NCBI RefSeq assembly: GCF_036785885.1
Contig: NC_092323.1
Span: 6,116,501 to 6,180,500 of the forward strand
DNA length: 64,000 nt
Reading direction: 5' to 3'
Source of the DNA: Coffea arabica
Lineage: Eukaryota > Streptophyta > Magnoliopsida > Gentianales > Rubiaceae
A model generated the notes under the pieces. The model saw only the letters and a program-made list of their open reading frames with translations, did not search any database and was not told the origin of the DNA. Positions 22,601 through 35,400 of this stretch are shown here, piece after piece. Position 1 is the first letter of the stretch. Each line of letters opens with the position of its first letter. The position numbers were made by a program, and so were the translations under genes.

Positions 22601-25600
22601 TCTAGAAGGTATAAAGACGGTGGCAGCAGTGCCAATAAAGGGCCATGGATTGCTTTTTGTCTCTACCTAGATGCCTGCCATTTATGTTCCTCCATTTTTC
22701 CAGATACATAACACTACTTGCAACAATTACGACACCATGTACGTCTGCAGTAGAAGAAGGGTCGTCCGTCTCTCTTGATTCTGATCTGACTAAAATTTCA
22801 TATTCATCCGCATTTTTCCCAAGTGCACGTGCAATATAGAACGCAGAGCAGCACGTTATTGCTAGACGCAACCAAAGATGTCAAGTTCTGCAATTTTCAT
22901 GTGGGGGAACAACAAAAAAACTGGTTTATTAATCAGCCAATGTGGGAGATGGGATTTTCAAACTTCTCGATTACAATCACAGGTTGGACGCAAGACTGTC
23001 TGGATTTAAAGGGCGGTTTTTCAAGGCGTACTTAATCAGTTGCCCGTGCTAGTGCACAGTAATGCTGTCTTAACCATACATTTCCATCTAGATAGATAAA
23101 TCCTTTTACAATTATCCATGACAAGAACAAATGATGCCAAACTTTGTCTATTACGTGGGAACATATCAACATTGAATAAGTCTTATGACGTTACTCAAAT
23201 GTATTCAATTGATTAGCTTCTCTGACGCTTATGCTATTTTGAAGTTCCGTGCTACTAATCACCAACCATTAGTTAGAAAAAGTCTGTACTTGCACCGGTA
23301 CCGTACCGTGTAGAGTTTTCCATGATTTTGCGTATGCAGATTGCAGATGTAAACAATTTCCTCAGTTGTACCAGTAGTTTCATAATTAATCTCGATCCTT
23401 TTGTCTTGTGGCCTAAAAGTCTTTTTTTCTTAAAAAAAAAAAAAAAAAAAAATTCAACCGCCAAAACAACACAAACACGCAGGCAGGCCGCAGGACCGTA
23501 GAGCAAGCAAAATAATGCAAAATTTGACTTGGTTATGCGTAGTCGTATTCAACTTGATTACTCTTCAAGCCGGATGTCTAAACCCGTAATCGCGAGAAGC
23601 AAACAAGGACGCGCAAAAAAGTTTCGCTGTTCGAACCCTTATTATCAAATTGGTACCAGCACTAAAAGAATAACTAAACACAGACTCGCATATAAAGCTC
23701 TCAAATTGGTTATACATAGCAATGAAATTGGAAGAAAATGAGATTATTACGATGTGCTAACTTTTCCTGCATTATGACGGGATGGCAATGAAGAATCTTT
23801 GCCACTTCGACACATGAAATTTACATAACATAATGTGCTCCATCTCTCAATGGACAACAACCTCCTCTCTATTTCGGGTCTAGCACAACATGCGGCTTTT
23901 CTTTTAACTTTTTGTTGGAAAAAAAAAAAAGAAAAGCTACACACTATCTTACTAGAACCATGCACGTTAATTGTGAAAGTCTCTACACTAAAAAAATTTG
24001 ATCCCCTTGCTTTTCAACTTCGTCTCGACTCCTATCCAGTTCACATGTTTAAGTAGTACTACTTTAGTTACTCTCTTTTTCTTAAAAAAGAGTGTGGTAA
24101 AAGAAAAGAACGAGCTACAATGTATCAGGCCCTCAGGATGATTTAAGAGATGTTCTCCTAGGTTTCTAAAAGTACTAAACCATAAATGGCAAATTAACCA
24201 TTTATGATCCCAGTTCCATTTTCGTTTCGGCTGCCATCGACAATTGCTTAATCAAGGTTCGTTACATGCATGAATAATGTCAGCTTAATATACGGCATCT
24301 TGGACATCTACATTAAGGATTGAGGTAAACACGGATGTTACCAAGTAATTAAAGATCGTAGTGTTAAACACTGCTTTTTGGGTGTCCAAGTTCTTCGGCA
24401 TCTCTCTCGCCCTTCTGTGATAAGAAGTACTTTGCCTCCGATCAATGTTTATTTTTATTTTTATTGTCCGATTGGAAACTTCTTCTCCTTTTCTCCTGTC
24501 CCAATCGCCACTTTACAAATTCCAATCCATCTCAGTGGGCGAGATATCTGCCCTAGTAGGTGAGGAAACTTCTGGATTGTAGCAAGTCTGGTTTTCCCAT
24601 ATCAGAAATGCATTTGAGGCGTGGAAAAAACCTGCCATTTTTCAGTAATAGGATGAGGGTAGTATGGGTCAAAGGTTTCAGGCTACGCCGTTCGAGAAGT
24701 GCAGCTGCAGCCCTTGATTGCATAATAAATGGTAAATAAAACTTAGGTATCCAGATTCTTATCCAAAAGACGAAAAAAAAAATATATATATATATATATT
24801 TTTTCCGGAATGTGTCGTAGAGTTTCAAACTGTTCCGTTTGTGAAATGCAGCCCCTAACTTAATCACACATGAAAGGAGTATATCAAGGGTCTCTCCCAA
24901 AAGTGGGGGAAAATGTATATCAAAATGTATATCGCGTACTAGAGCTGGAGACATCTCCTTAACTCGTATCTTCGAAAAGGTCAAGTCAATCTTTGTGAAT
25001 GGATGAAACAAAATCTCCTAAATGACATGCAATATCTATGTCCTACATTAAGCATACTTGTGCAATAACGGATCAGCCAAACCGGGTCGTTGGACTATTG
25101 GATTGGATCCGGCACTCGCAACAGAAAGAAACAGGGCAGGAGAGGCTAGGTCACCATTCTACCTCCGATGCTTAAGTTAGTAATCATGATAAGGCTCAAA
25201 ATAAAAAGAGCGAGATAGATAAGGAAAATGAGTTACCTCTAGCATTCGGAAAAAAAATAGGAAATTTATAGAAGGGTGTTGTCCAGATCTTTGGAAGCCG
25301 ATGATCGCTTTAATGACAGTAAATCGACTGTAGGCTGCTGACTGAAACACATCAATCATATTATTATCAGAATGCTTGTGAATCTCGGGCCTCTCCTGCT
25401 AAGATCTGAGGTCCGTATCGGAGAAGAAGTGGGTCGGGTAAGTCTCTTACCCTAGGAAGGCATTGGACCCCACAATACTCAATCTCTTGCCATTAGCACA
25501 AGATTGTCGAAGAATTAAAATATTTAAAACAGAGAATCGATCGGGTTTTACCCGCCGTCTTTTGGTGTAGTAGTAATTATGATCATGGCTATCCTGAAGA

Positions 25601-25847
25601 AGGATGCTCCTCAATTTGTCACACCCTGGAGGCACATCAGAAAAGAGCATACGGTATATAATTAGCTTATTATCATGGTTACGGACGGCCATCAATAAAC
25701 CCTGCCCTCCCTCGGGATTGCTATTAATTGGCAACAGCAGCTACCCGAACGAATGAGATGGTCTGATTGATTGGATGAAAACCACTCGGACAATTCGGAC
25801 ACTCGTAATTGCAAGAAGCTTTAGCACTAAATCAAAAGTCTCCGTGA
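19684..25847. other. Long non-coding stretch
   Basis: Over 6 kb without a recognisable protein family. Frames of 60-122 codons occur on both strands but lack family motifs and consistent splice signals. Poly-A/T runs lie near 19909-19928, 22231-22250 and 23430-23450, and a TA repeat near 24782-24800. No RNA gene was recognised. Confidence 0.5.
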
Positions 25848-25855
25848 CTTGACAT

Positions 25856-26519
25856 TAGAGCTGTAAACGAATCGAATCGAATCGAGTATCTCATGTTTGA
25901 GCTCTGTTCATTAAGCAGTTCGAACAACGTTCGTGTTCGTTCGTTAATTTTCGAACTCCAAACCTGTGTTCGTATTCGGTTCGTTAAGTAAAATTCGTGT
26001 TCGAGTTCGAGTTCGAGTTCGGCTCGTTTAACATAAACGAGTCGTTCGCGAATATGTTCGAAATGCTCGAATCCAAATTATTTTATGCCTTAAATATGCC
26101 ATGCAAATTATTAATCATTCTAAAAAATAATTAAAGCACTACGTGACTAAATTCTATTATTCATTAACTATATAACTAACATTAACATAAAAATAACAAA
26201 TAAACAAAGAAATTTGCCCTTCAAATATAAAAATCCAGCCATAAAATTAACCCTAAAATTTGTTAAATGATAATTATGTCTATGTTCGCGGACGTTCGTT
26301 AAAACTCGCGAACATGTTCGTGTTCGCGAACGTTCGTTTAGCATGTTCGCCAACGTTCGTTAAAACTCACGAACATGTTCGTGTTCGCTCGATTATTAAT
26401 CAAACACAAAAATTCGTTCGAACTCGGTTCGTTTTAAATTTCGAACGAGCCTTTCACGAACACGAACGAGTCGAAACGAACCGAGCTACCGAACAGCTCG
26501 GTTCGTTTTAACAGCTCTA
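25856..26519. mobile_element. Non-autonomous hAT element rich in GTTCG palindromes
   Basis: Seen: the left end is TAGAGCTGTAAACGAATCGA and the right end, on the other strand, TAGAGCTGTTAAAACGAACC. An exact 8-bp target duplication CTTGACAT lies at 25848-25855 and 26520-26527. The body is packed with GTTCGTGTTCG / CGAACACGAAC words, and at about 26277-26395 holds two copies of a roughly 60-bp unit containing GAACATGTTC palindromes. Known: the 8-bp duplication and TAG termini indicate hAT. It is 664 bp with no transposase. Confidence 0.85.
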
Positions 26520-26822
26520 CTTGACATGACCATTAAAAAAATCTGGCGATGAAAACATTGCATTGTGATGAAGGGATAGTCATATGTTATCCGCTCGTGC
26601 TAATCTTATACATAGAAAATACAAATAATTTCATCACTTACACCATACTAAAAGCTGAAAACCAATAGATATATATATATATATCTCACTCTACAACAGC
26701 TATGGGGACATGGAAATTCCCACGTGATTACTTGTGTACGAAATTTTTTTTATTTCACTTTATTAATTGATTGCTAACACGATAAACCACCAATTTCCTA
26801 AACATTCCCACTCTACCGGGTT

Positions 26823-27026
26823 TTTTTTTTTTTTTTTTTGTCGACACAGGGGTGTCCGGGTCAATTCTTACGAGACCCGACTAATCCCCTGTGGCCCGGA
26901 CCCGGCGCTCCAACCCGGCCCGAACGCGTTAAGTGCGCGGAGAAATCCAGCGAAGCGGAGACTCGAACTTGTGACCTCAAGATTCACTGGTGAGAGGCGC
27001 TGCCGCTGGACCATTCACGCGGGGGC
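26823..27026 (-). mobile_element. tRNA-type SINE, full-length, minus strand
   Basis: Seen on the minus strand: the 5' end is GCCCCCGCGTGAATGG. A Pol III A box, TGGTCCAGCGG, lies at 27003-27013, and a B box with GTTCGAGTC at 26960-26968. The 3' end is CCCCTGTGTCGACA followed by a run of about 20 A (T on the plus strand). The flanking direct repeat is ACCGGGTT at 26815-26822 and 27027-27034. Known: internal A and B boxes, an A-tail and a target duplication define a tRNA-derived SINE. The truncated copy at 9929 is the same subfamily. Confidence 0.85.
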
Positions 27027-27034
27027 ACCGGGTT

Positions 27035-27700
27035 ACTTACTTTAAAAGAAATAGAAATGTTATGACTTTGAATGTTATTCCTATATATATATATATATAT
27101 ATATATATTTTAGATATTTTCACTCCTTCTTATCCGTAGATACTTTAATCCGAGCAATGCAAATTAAATTGTAGATACTTCAATTTTAACCAATACAAAT
27201 TAACATTGACGCAGTTTTTTTTTGTATATCTGTAATTTTGAAAGTTAATATGTGTTATGCTACTAGAGTCTCTCGTTGTTAGTGATTTGGATTGGCCCCT
27301 TTTTTTAAAATTTTTGTTTGTTTGGTTTATTTGGATTGGCTATGGCGTAAGTAAATGCTATTATTAGATAGCGGTATTATTGATAAACAAATAGGAGGCT
27401 GCATTAGGCGGTGGCCAACGCCCGGCCTATCCCGTTGGAAAGGAAAATATTAATTATATGCGAACCTAGGATTGGATTGTAGCCATCAAAGAAATGTTAT
27501 ATTCCCAGTGGAATGGTATAGTAGTATATTTAAACGGAGGCCTTGTTCGCCGGCGGGGTATCGTTGTCCGTGACCAACAACTTCACCACCAGAGAGAGAG
27601 TACCGTGGGGAGGGAGCTTCGGACAAATGTAGCCAAGCTGGAGAACGCTGACCTGGATGTCGTTGTGGGTCCACGTTGTCTATCTCGGAGGGACAAAGGT
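27035..27700. other. Spacer with TA microsatellite, upstream of the GH3 gene
   Basis: Contains a (TA)n run at about 27082-27109 and AT-rich sequence, then a less AT-rich part from 27400 that leads into the GH3 promoter. No gene was recognised. Confidence 0.5.
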
Positions 27701-27715
27701 GACGTCCTACGGGCC

Positions 27716-27721
27716 CACGTG
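27716..27721 (+). promoter_or_regulatory. G-box (CACGTG) in the GH3 promoter
   Basis: The palindromic CACGTG, in context CCCACGTGTC, lies about 250 bp upstream of the predicted TATA box. Known: bZIP and bHLH/PIF factors bind G-boxes, and GH3 promoters often combine such sites with auxin response elements. No canonical TGTCTC element is obvious close by; TGTC cores occur at 27677 and elsewhere. Confidence 0.45.
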
Positions 27722-27886
27722 TCCCCTTCCTTTGCTACATTATGTACGACAAATTGTATTTCCACGTCCAAAAGTAAACCACAGTAACTATAAACTCCGC
27801 CAAAAGTAAAATACTAAAAATCCCGACCGGCTCATCCATCCATCCATCCATCCCAAAGTGCACAACAAGTTCTTTTACGTGGAAAC

Positions 27887-27894
27887 TGACGTCA
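27887..27894 (+). promoter_or_regulatory. TGACGTCA bZIP site in the GH3 promoter
   Basis: A perfect 8-bp palindrome TGACGTCA lies about 75 bp upstream of the TATA box. TGA-type and other bZIP factors recognise it. Seen directly; the function is inferred from position. Confidence 0.5.
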
Positions 27895-27967
27895 ACAAAT
27901 AATAAAAACCTATCGATGGCAGCAAGCAATCGCAATCCTCCCTCCCGAAATGCTACCCGGTTTTCAC

Positions 27968-27975
27968 TATAAAAA
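27968..27975 (+). promoter_or_regulatory. TATA box of the GH3 gene
   Basis: TATAAAAA lies 138 bp upstream of the start codon, which would leave a C/T-rich 5' leader of about 105-115 nt. This is typical spacing for a plant auxin-inducible gene. Confidence 0.65.
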
Positions 27976-28112
27976 AACCAACCCTTCCTCCCCATTCCAA
28001 AACCCACACCCCACCCTCTTCATTTCTGATTTCCCCACCCATTAATCCCCTCGCTAATTCCTCTACAGTTTCTTATTTCTTTCTCTCTTGATAATTAGTT
28101 ACTCGCTCGGAT

Positions 28113-30320
28113 ATGGCTGTTGACTCCACCCTGCTTGGCCCTCCTGCATGTGAGAATGATGCCAAGGCTCTTCAGTTTATTGAAGACATGACCAGAAACT
28201 GTGATTCCGTGCAGGAGAAGGTTTTGGCTGAAATCCTTAGCCGGAATGCCCAAACTGAATACCTCAGGGAATTCAAACTTGGAGGGGCAACCGACAGGGA
28301 CTCCTTCAAGTCCAAAATTCCTGTTGTGACTTACGAGGATCTTCATCCCTATATCCAACGTATTGCTAATGGTGATCGCTCTCCAATTCTCTCGTCTCAC
28401 CCCATCTCTGAATTCCTCACTAGGTATGCTGAACTAAATTATCTTACTAGCTGGTACAATTTTGTACTCGGTAGTATGCAAATTATTCTTTTCTTTTCTT
28501 TTTTTTCTAAAAAAAAAAAAAAAAGAGGAAAAAATAAACAGAAACATGATTTTTTAAACTTTCATGTGGCAAATGAATATCGAAAACGGTTTCGTTAATT
28601 CTGTAGCGTATGTGAAAATGGGTTTTGGCAGTTCTGGCACATCTGCTGGAGAAAGGAAGCTGATGCCAACAATTCATGAAGAATGGGATCGCAGACAAAA
28701 ATTGTACAGTCTTCTCATGCCCGTCATGAACCTGTGAGTAGAGCACTAGCAGTTATTAGTATGATTGTACTTTGGATTATTACTATTGTGAACCCGTCAT
28801 GACCCTGCCAGTATAGAATTATTCAGTTGCTCATCTTTAACTTATTTGGCCGTATATTATGATTGCACTTTGGTTGTTGTCAGCATATATTTATTGGCAG
28901 TTACAACAAATAAACAAGATCTGATATTTTAATGACGAACAGCCATGTCCCGGATTTGGACAAGGGGAAGGGTTTGTACTTCCTTTTCATCAAGGCAGAA
29001 GCCAAGACACCAAGTGGGCTTGTTGCTCGTCCGGTGCTCACTGGCTACTACAAGAGTGACAAATTCAAGAACAGACCCTATGACCCTTACTTGGTTTACA
29101 CCAGCCCTGATGAGGCCATTCTTTGCGCTGATTCCTTCCAGAGCATGTACACTCAAATGCTCTGTGGCCTCCTCATGCGGGAAGAAGTCCTCCGAATGGG
29201 CGCCGTCTTTGCCTCCGGCCTTCTCCGTGCCATTCGCTTCCTTCAACTCAACTGGAAACAACTTTCTGAGGACATCAAAACCGGGGTGCTAAACCCTAAA
29301 GTCACCGACCCATCTGTAAGAAAACGCATGGCGGAGATCCTCAAGCCAAACTCTGATCTTGCTGACTTCATCGTCAAGGAATGTGAAGGCGAAAACTGGG
29401 ATCGGATCATTACCAGAATCTGGCCTAACACCAAGTACCTTGACGTGATTGTTACAGGTGCAATGGCTCAGTATATTCCCACTCTTGATTATTACAGCGG
29501 TGGGCTACCACTTGCATGCACCATGTACGCATCTTCCGAATGCTACTTCGGCCTAAATTTGAAGCCCATGTGTAAGCCTTCTGAAGTCTCTTACACCATC
29601 ATGGCCAACATGGGCTACTTCGAGTTCCTCCCCCACGACCCGGCCAATCCGGTTCAACTCTCTCGCGACTCTCCACCCAAGCTCGTCGATCTAGCTGACT
29701 TGAAAGTCGGCAAGGAGTACGAACTGGTGATCACCACCTATGCCGGGCTCTGCCGTTACCGGGTGGGTGACATCCTTCGAGTCACTGGCTTCCACAACTC
29801 AGCGCCACAGTTCAAGTTCATCAGGAGGAAGAATGTTCTGCTAAGCATCGATGCGGACAAGACCGACGAGGCCGAGTTGCAAAAGGGGATTGAAAATGCT
29901 TCTGAACTCTTGCGCGAGTTTGATACGCGTGTGGTTGAATACACTAGCTATGCGGATACTAAGATCATCCCGGGGCACTATGTTATCTACTGGGAGTTGC
30001 TGGTGAAGGATCCGGCCAACCCACCGACTCATGAGGTGTTGAACCAGTGCTGCCTGGCAATAGAAGAGGCTCTGAATTCAGTGTATCGACAGGGGCGAGT
30101 GGCTGACAACTCAATTGGACCACTAGAAATAAGGGTAGTGAAAAACGGTACGTTTGAAGAATTGATGGACTATGCAATTTCGAGGGGTGCTTCGATCAAC
30201 CAATACAAGGTCCCAAGGTGCGTCAGTTTTGCACCCATCATGGAACTTCTTGATTCCAGGGTGGTCTCGGTTCACTATAGCCCAGCTGCACCACATTGGG
30301 CCCCTGAACGACGACGTTGA
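28113..30320 (+). CDS. GH3.1: Indole-3-acetic acid-amido synthetase, GH3.1-type
   Basis: Seen: three exons, 28113-28423, 28632-28733 and 28943-30320, all with GT-AG introns. The total is 1791 nt, giving 596 aa. ATP/AMP-binding motif [11 protein letters not shown] spans the exon 1-2 junction (about residue 104). Motif II YASSE is near 331 and motif III YRVGD near 408. The C-terminal block [17 protein letters not shown] and the ending PHWAPERRR match the group II GH3.1-4 branch. Known: group II GH3 enzymes adenylate indole-acetic acid and join it to amino acids in the cytosol, lowering free auxin. They are early auxin-response genes. Exon 2 to exon 3 joining (AACCT|GTGAGT to CAG|CCATGTCCC) gives [13 protein letters not shown], with His where relatives often have Tyr or Phe. 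Upstream lie a TATA box, a TGACGTCA site and a G-box. The symbol is by best resemblance; GH3.2-4 type co-orthology is possible. Confidence 0.93.
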
Positions 30321-32058
30321 CGGCTTTGGAATGGAGGAGATACGTAAAGGAAAAAAAGGGTTAGTAGTATGTGGTTAGTCACCAATAAACCGTGCATGCC
30401 CCTTGGCACATGGACAAAAAAGAAAACACTCTTTCTTGCTGTGCCCTCTCTTTTCAGTGTCGTTGCTGCTTGTGATCTTAGTCTTAGCTTTTGATTGGGC
30501 CCAGAAGAAAAGAAGAAGAAGAAGAAGAAGGGTTAAAAGCGGGCTTGGCTTCTTTAATAATTATCTTTTGACATCTGCGTTGTCTTTGGACTTGGGTCTG
30601 TTTGATAGATAGGTTCATATAATCTGCCGTGTTGTCCCATGATGTTATGTAATTACTAATTCGTATTGATATGAATATATTGACTGAATGTATGGTGGTC
30701 TTCGTCCTCTACCTTTCTTAAAGCATGTCAGAAAGAAAGACAGCAAATATAGAAAAAGTGTTGTTGTCGCTCGCTTTGTCAATATATATCTATATATATA
30801 TATGTGTGTGTGTGTGTAGAAAAAGTGTAATAAAATTTGAGTAGCCATATGAACTTTTCTTCGTCAGCACTTGTTAAAGATGGCGGATATGAGGCTATTG
30901 TTGTCTCTGCCTAAAATATATCTGGTCTTTATCTGCATGGATTTGAATTGCGCAGCAAGCACGTGCTACACATTATTCTTGTTAACTGGCGTTTTTTTTT
31001 TTTTCTTTTCCCTGTGACATATTAGAGTATCCTCTCATTGTTTTCTTGGACTAATTCTGGCTGCTGATTGTAAATTTCTTACTCGTAATAAAATTTTGCA
31101 AATGACCTAGCTAGCTCAGTCAACCGGTTTCTTTTGCATGGAAGCTGCAGTGTCTTTAGCCGGCTGTGGATTTCTTTTGTACGCATCTAAAAATCAGCAG
31201 TGATGATTCTCCTTGAACTTTATTTAGTTTAACAGGGTCCTATAAACTTCATCAAAATGATCACGCTGGGGAATTTGCTTCGAGTAACAAATTATTATTT
31301 ATATGAAGGATGAGTAGAATGTAGAATGGCAGTGCAAAGTTGCACGCCAAAAGGATCAAAAAAGGGGAAAAAGTAGTGCAATACAAATCAAAATCAGTTT
31401 TTAAGAAAAAGACGAACAAACCTTTAGCATCAATTTTCAACTTTCTTGAGAACCAAAATTATTGAGACACAACCTTTAGCAGTGTTTGCGCCTCCCTATC
31501 TCCTCTAGTTAGCTTTGTAGCTCACGAAAATGGGTTTTGCAAGGAGTGCTCAATTGGCGCCAATTAGTCCAATTTTATTACTCCTTTGCATATAAATACT
31601 TCTTGATTTAATTTACTTTTTCGAAAAGCTAACACATAAGGCTTCTCTTTCTACGTGTCCATTGGTCACCTATGAGACAAGCGCTACGATAATTAGAGGA
31701 GTATCGTTGCTGGGCTGCTTCTAATTTGAACCTTCATGTTCTTGCTTGCAGCTTAGTTTGGTCTTTTAAATTCCACAAAGAAAAATATATATGATTCGTG
31801 CCTTCTGACTTCTAAAATTTCCGTCAATCAATGTCAGACACTCAACTGAAATTGATAGATAACTAATTAGTTGGAAAGAAGAGCCTGTAAAAGTAGTTAG
31901 CTTCAGGGAGCAAGTTGCTTAATTAAATGTCCAAATAATGGAGATTGACAGATCAATTTTAGTTAATTATCCTCGGACTTCAGAATTTACAAGTTAACGA
32001 CTTCAAGGATGATTATTGTCAAAAGATTTCAAGACTTCACGTCTCCTTCACTTTGTAA
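30321..32058. other. 3' flank of GH3 and spacer
   Basis: The first 350 bases probably hold the 3' UTR; AATAAA lies at about 30383. Then AT-rich spacer with a TA/TG microsatellite at about 30782-30818. No gene was recognised. Confidence 0.5.
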
Positions 32059-32067
32059 TAATTTTAA

Positions 32068-32411
32068 GGGATAATATATAGTAGAGTTTGAGGGATTACT
32101 TGTGGTGTGATTGGCTACAATTATAGGCAATGGTTTGTGTTAATTTGAAAGCAAGTTGATAGATGAGAACGAAGTGATAGAAAATAAGAGACAATTGTCG
32201 TTTGCTGTAACTTGTAAACATGATAGTCGAAAAGGTCAGGTTTCTTTTTCTTTTTCTTTTTAATCTCATTTCATTATACTATGAATTATTTATTAAGTGA
32301 AGGTCATTATAGTCATTTATTGTGACAAGGGAGGTTTGTGTAATTTGAAAATTTTGAGGGGGGCTGAGTAAAATTGTCATAAACCTCAGGGGACGTTTGT
32401 GAAATTATCCC
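32068..32411. mobile_element. MULE-like non-autonomous element, 9-bp target duplication
   Basis: Seen: it starts GGGATAAT and ends ATTATCCC, flanked by an exact 9-bp repeat TAATTTTAA at 32059-32067 and 32412-32420. The right end on the other strand (GGGATAATTTCACAAACG) closely resembles the terminus of the larger element at 61502-62353. Known: 9-bp duplications are typical of Mutator-like elements. The left terminal repeat has diverged beyond the first 8-10 bases. 344 bp, non-coding. Confidence 0.7.
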
Positions 32412-32420
32412 TAATTTTAA

Positions 32421-35400
32421 TGCATTCTCTAATAAATCAGGTAGGGAAGTCCAGGCAATTTCCGAGAAGTATTTCCTCATTTGCGTTGGGGGCTCCGTAA
32501 AATAAAAATAGAATCTTTGTAATCAAACTAGAATTTGAATCAAATAACTGCATCGAGACCCTTTAATAAAATACTCCGTTCAAACAATTTTCTCAACTTA
32601 GTACTAGTTGTTAATCCTAGCTAAGTTTGGCTGATGTGTCAGCTTCTTGCACAAAAATTAGTTGTTAGGCTGGATATTTGGCAGCATATACATCACAGGA
32701 CTCAATTTCTGGCAGCACCAGTTTCCTTCCTTCAGCATTAGAAATGAGATGGGCGTTGTTGGTCTTCCGTCTAGCTCCAGCTGTGCGCTACGTTCATTCT
32801 GAGGAACTTCTCGACGTAACGCTGCATAAATCATAATCTCACGTCAAAGAAAAGTATTCCCAACCACCACTTTCGGATGCCTTCATTTTGTTTTCCTCCT
32901 ATGGAGCTCCTACGATGCATCAAGACCCCATGCATGTCGGCTTGCTTATAAAACTTTGTCACCCAGTAGTCCCAAGACTGCCACAGGTTGCATTTGCAAA
33001 ATCTATGTATCTGATTCTATCTTCTTCTCATATGGTAGTTGAAATCACGGGCACCAAATCCCGCCGCTCTTATACTTGACTTATTGGAAGGTTTCATTCC
33101 CATCCATGCCACAAACAACCGAAGGGGTCCTTAATTAGTTACACAAAAGTTAGCTAGCGGTAAGTTCCTAGCTTCCAGGAATCATTCCGCCTGTTGAGAG
33201 ATTGTGTGATGATCATGATCTCTCTCTCTCTCTATCTTTAACGGGGAGACTTCAATGATGCCAAACTTGCCTCCTAACAGGTGGCATTAATAATTACGAG
33301 ATTACTTTGAAAAAGAATGATTATTGTATGAAACTTTGTCATCTGTAAGCTATAGTTGAACTTAATTAAATAAGGCAGCATAATACAAAATGCGTATAAG
33401 TTATGGTCTTGTAAGTTGGATCGGTGCACAGTCAAATGTGATGGAAGTCTCTTCGGACACAGCGAGATATGTGACTATTTCTTTATTCTCAATAGGCAGG
33501 GGGAAAATTAAATTACCTCCCCCTTCATTTGTTAATTTAGAATCGAGCAATCGGATTTTGGCAAAGAACCCGCAATTCAATAAATGTTCTAAATATTCAA
33601 GATTTTCTAAAGAATCATTACTACCCCTTTAGCAATGCTATTTTACGTCCGTAGATTAGATCTAAATTAGATTTGTGGATTAAATTAGTTAATAATTAGT
33701 GCATTAACAGTCAATCATCCTAAAATTTGCTGGTACTTGCGGGACAAAATGCCAATTCTTTGAATCATGAGATCATATTATTTTGTGAGCAGACTTTAGT
33801 CTAGAAATTAGATGTTTTGAATTTAAAATCTCCCATTTTTTAAATTCCACCTCTCCCTTATCACAAAGACAAAGAGAGAGTGTAGGTAGATAATTCGTTT
33901 GATATGTCTGTGTGTGTATTCTTTCAAAATCTCTGCTCAAAGCGAAGGAGGTCCCTTTTATCGAGCTAGAGCCGATCAGGCTTTAAACATTTTGGGCTGT
34001 CTCGGAAACAGAAAACGGATTTATCCCGGGCAGTTCATGGGTCCTTCTTCAGATGCATTGGGCCACCTTGAAAAGAGGTACCGGATGTCCATCCCTCATT
34101 AACTCTTTTGCACGGTTGTCGAAGAATAAAATTTATGTTGCAGAAGATTGTCGTCCAATTTTCCCAAGGCCCACCCAAGCTAATTGGGATAGGATCCAGA
34201 GAGAGAAATCTCGTTGATAGCCTAGTTCTACGTACGCATCATATGCCGGTCCGACATATTAATTACCTGCCCAAATCCTGCCACGCAAGAAAGTGACAGG
34301 GAGAGGACCACGTCGTATCGAGAATATCATCCTACATTAGGATCTGGACAAACGTACCCCTGAGCTTGGGCCCTCTTCGGTCTTTCATCCTGCAAATGTT
34401 GTTGATTGATTCACATATCTGCACCGGAAATTCGGGATCGGGACGAGAACGCCCCTACCCTCCTTCTCCCTGCAAATCTGGGACTGACGTCATTCATTTA
34501 AAGCATAATCTCAAGAGTAAAGCTAAAGGCTGCTGAATTGATTTTACTTCTTGACAGATTTCAATTTGATGCTCTTCATTTTTAGCCTCTGATTGGATGA
34601 TTCCACCTTACTCTCATCAGAAGCCCCATCAAGTGCTAAATAAGCTCTCCAAGTACAGCTAGTACATTGAATGCCACCGACTATTTAATGGGTTTTGAAG
34701 TTATAGTGGTATTAAACTTAAACACGAGATTAATCCCACCGGACATCCAAGATGATTAAGTAAGTAAATGGTACGCCGTTGACTAAATTTTTTCACAAGA
34801 AGCTGCCTAACTGCTTATTGTGACTTGTAACTAGCGCCCCACGCCACCCCGCCCCACCCCCGTCTTTTCAACTTCTTGTCAACAAGTAATTTCGTTTGTT
34901 TACGCCATCAACAGAAATATGCGTTTCCTCCTCTGTTGTCATGATTCCATTTCCAACCATTTGCTTTTTTCCTTTTTTTTCTATTTGTTGTCGGCGTACT
35001 ATTAATGCCATGAATTTGAAGCTCGTCTGAAAGTCATACGGATATGGGCCGGTGGGAGTGGGAATCTGTCAAAAAAGACCATCTACCATTCAGACTTCAG
35101 AGACACGCCTCCCCAAAAGTTCCCAAAAACTGGAGAGTGAACTAGTTAGTTAGTTGAGAGCTAAAAAGGAAAAAAAATCATCTTGTCTAATTGTACTAAT
35201 AGTCCTCCTATTAAAATTTCTCCCTCGTTTCTTCACATTATCGAGCAAGCAACTACCAGAACTCCCCTTCCACCCAAAGCTATACAAGGTCTCAGGTCCA
35301 CCATGAACTTCATTCGTCTTCACGGCGCTGCGCTCGTTTCTTTTCTTTGCATTTCAGGACAGAGCTGCTCTGTTTTTGGCACTTCTTCATGACCCTTCTT

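Noticed and set aside
24553-25011. 152-codon minus-strand frame as a gene
   Set aside because: Runs through a TA microsatellite translated as alternating Tyr/Ile, with no conserved domain.
28929-29292. Frames on both strands inside GH3 exon 3
   Set aside because: They are shadows of the conserved GH3 coding frame, which carries all family motifs.
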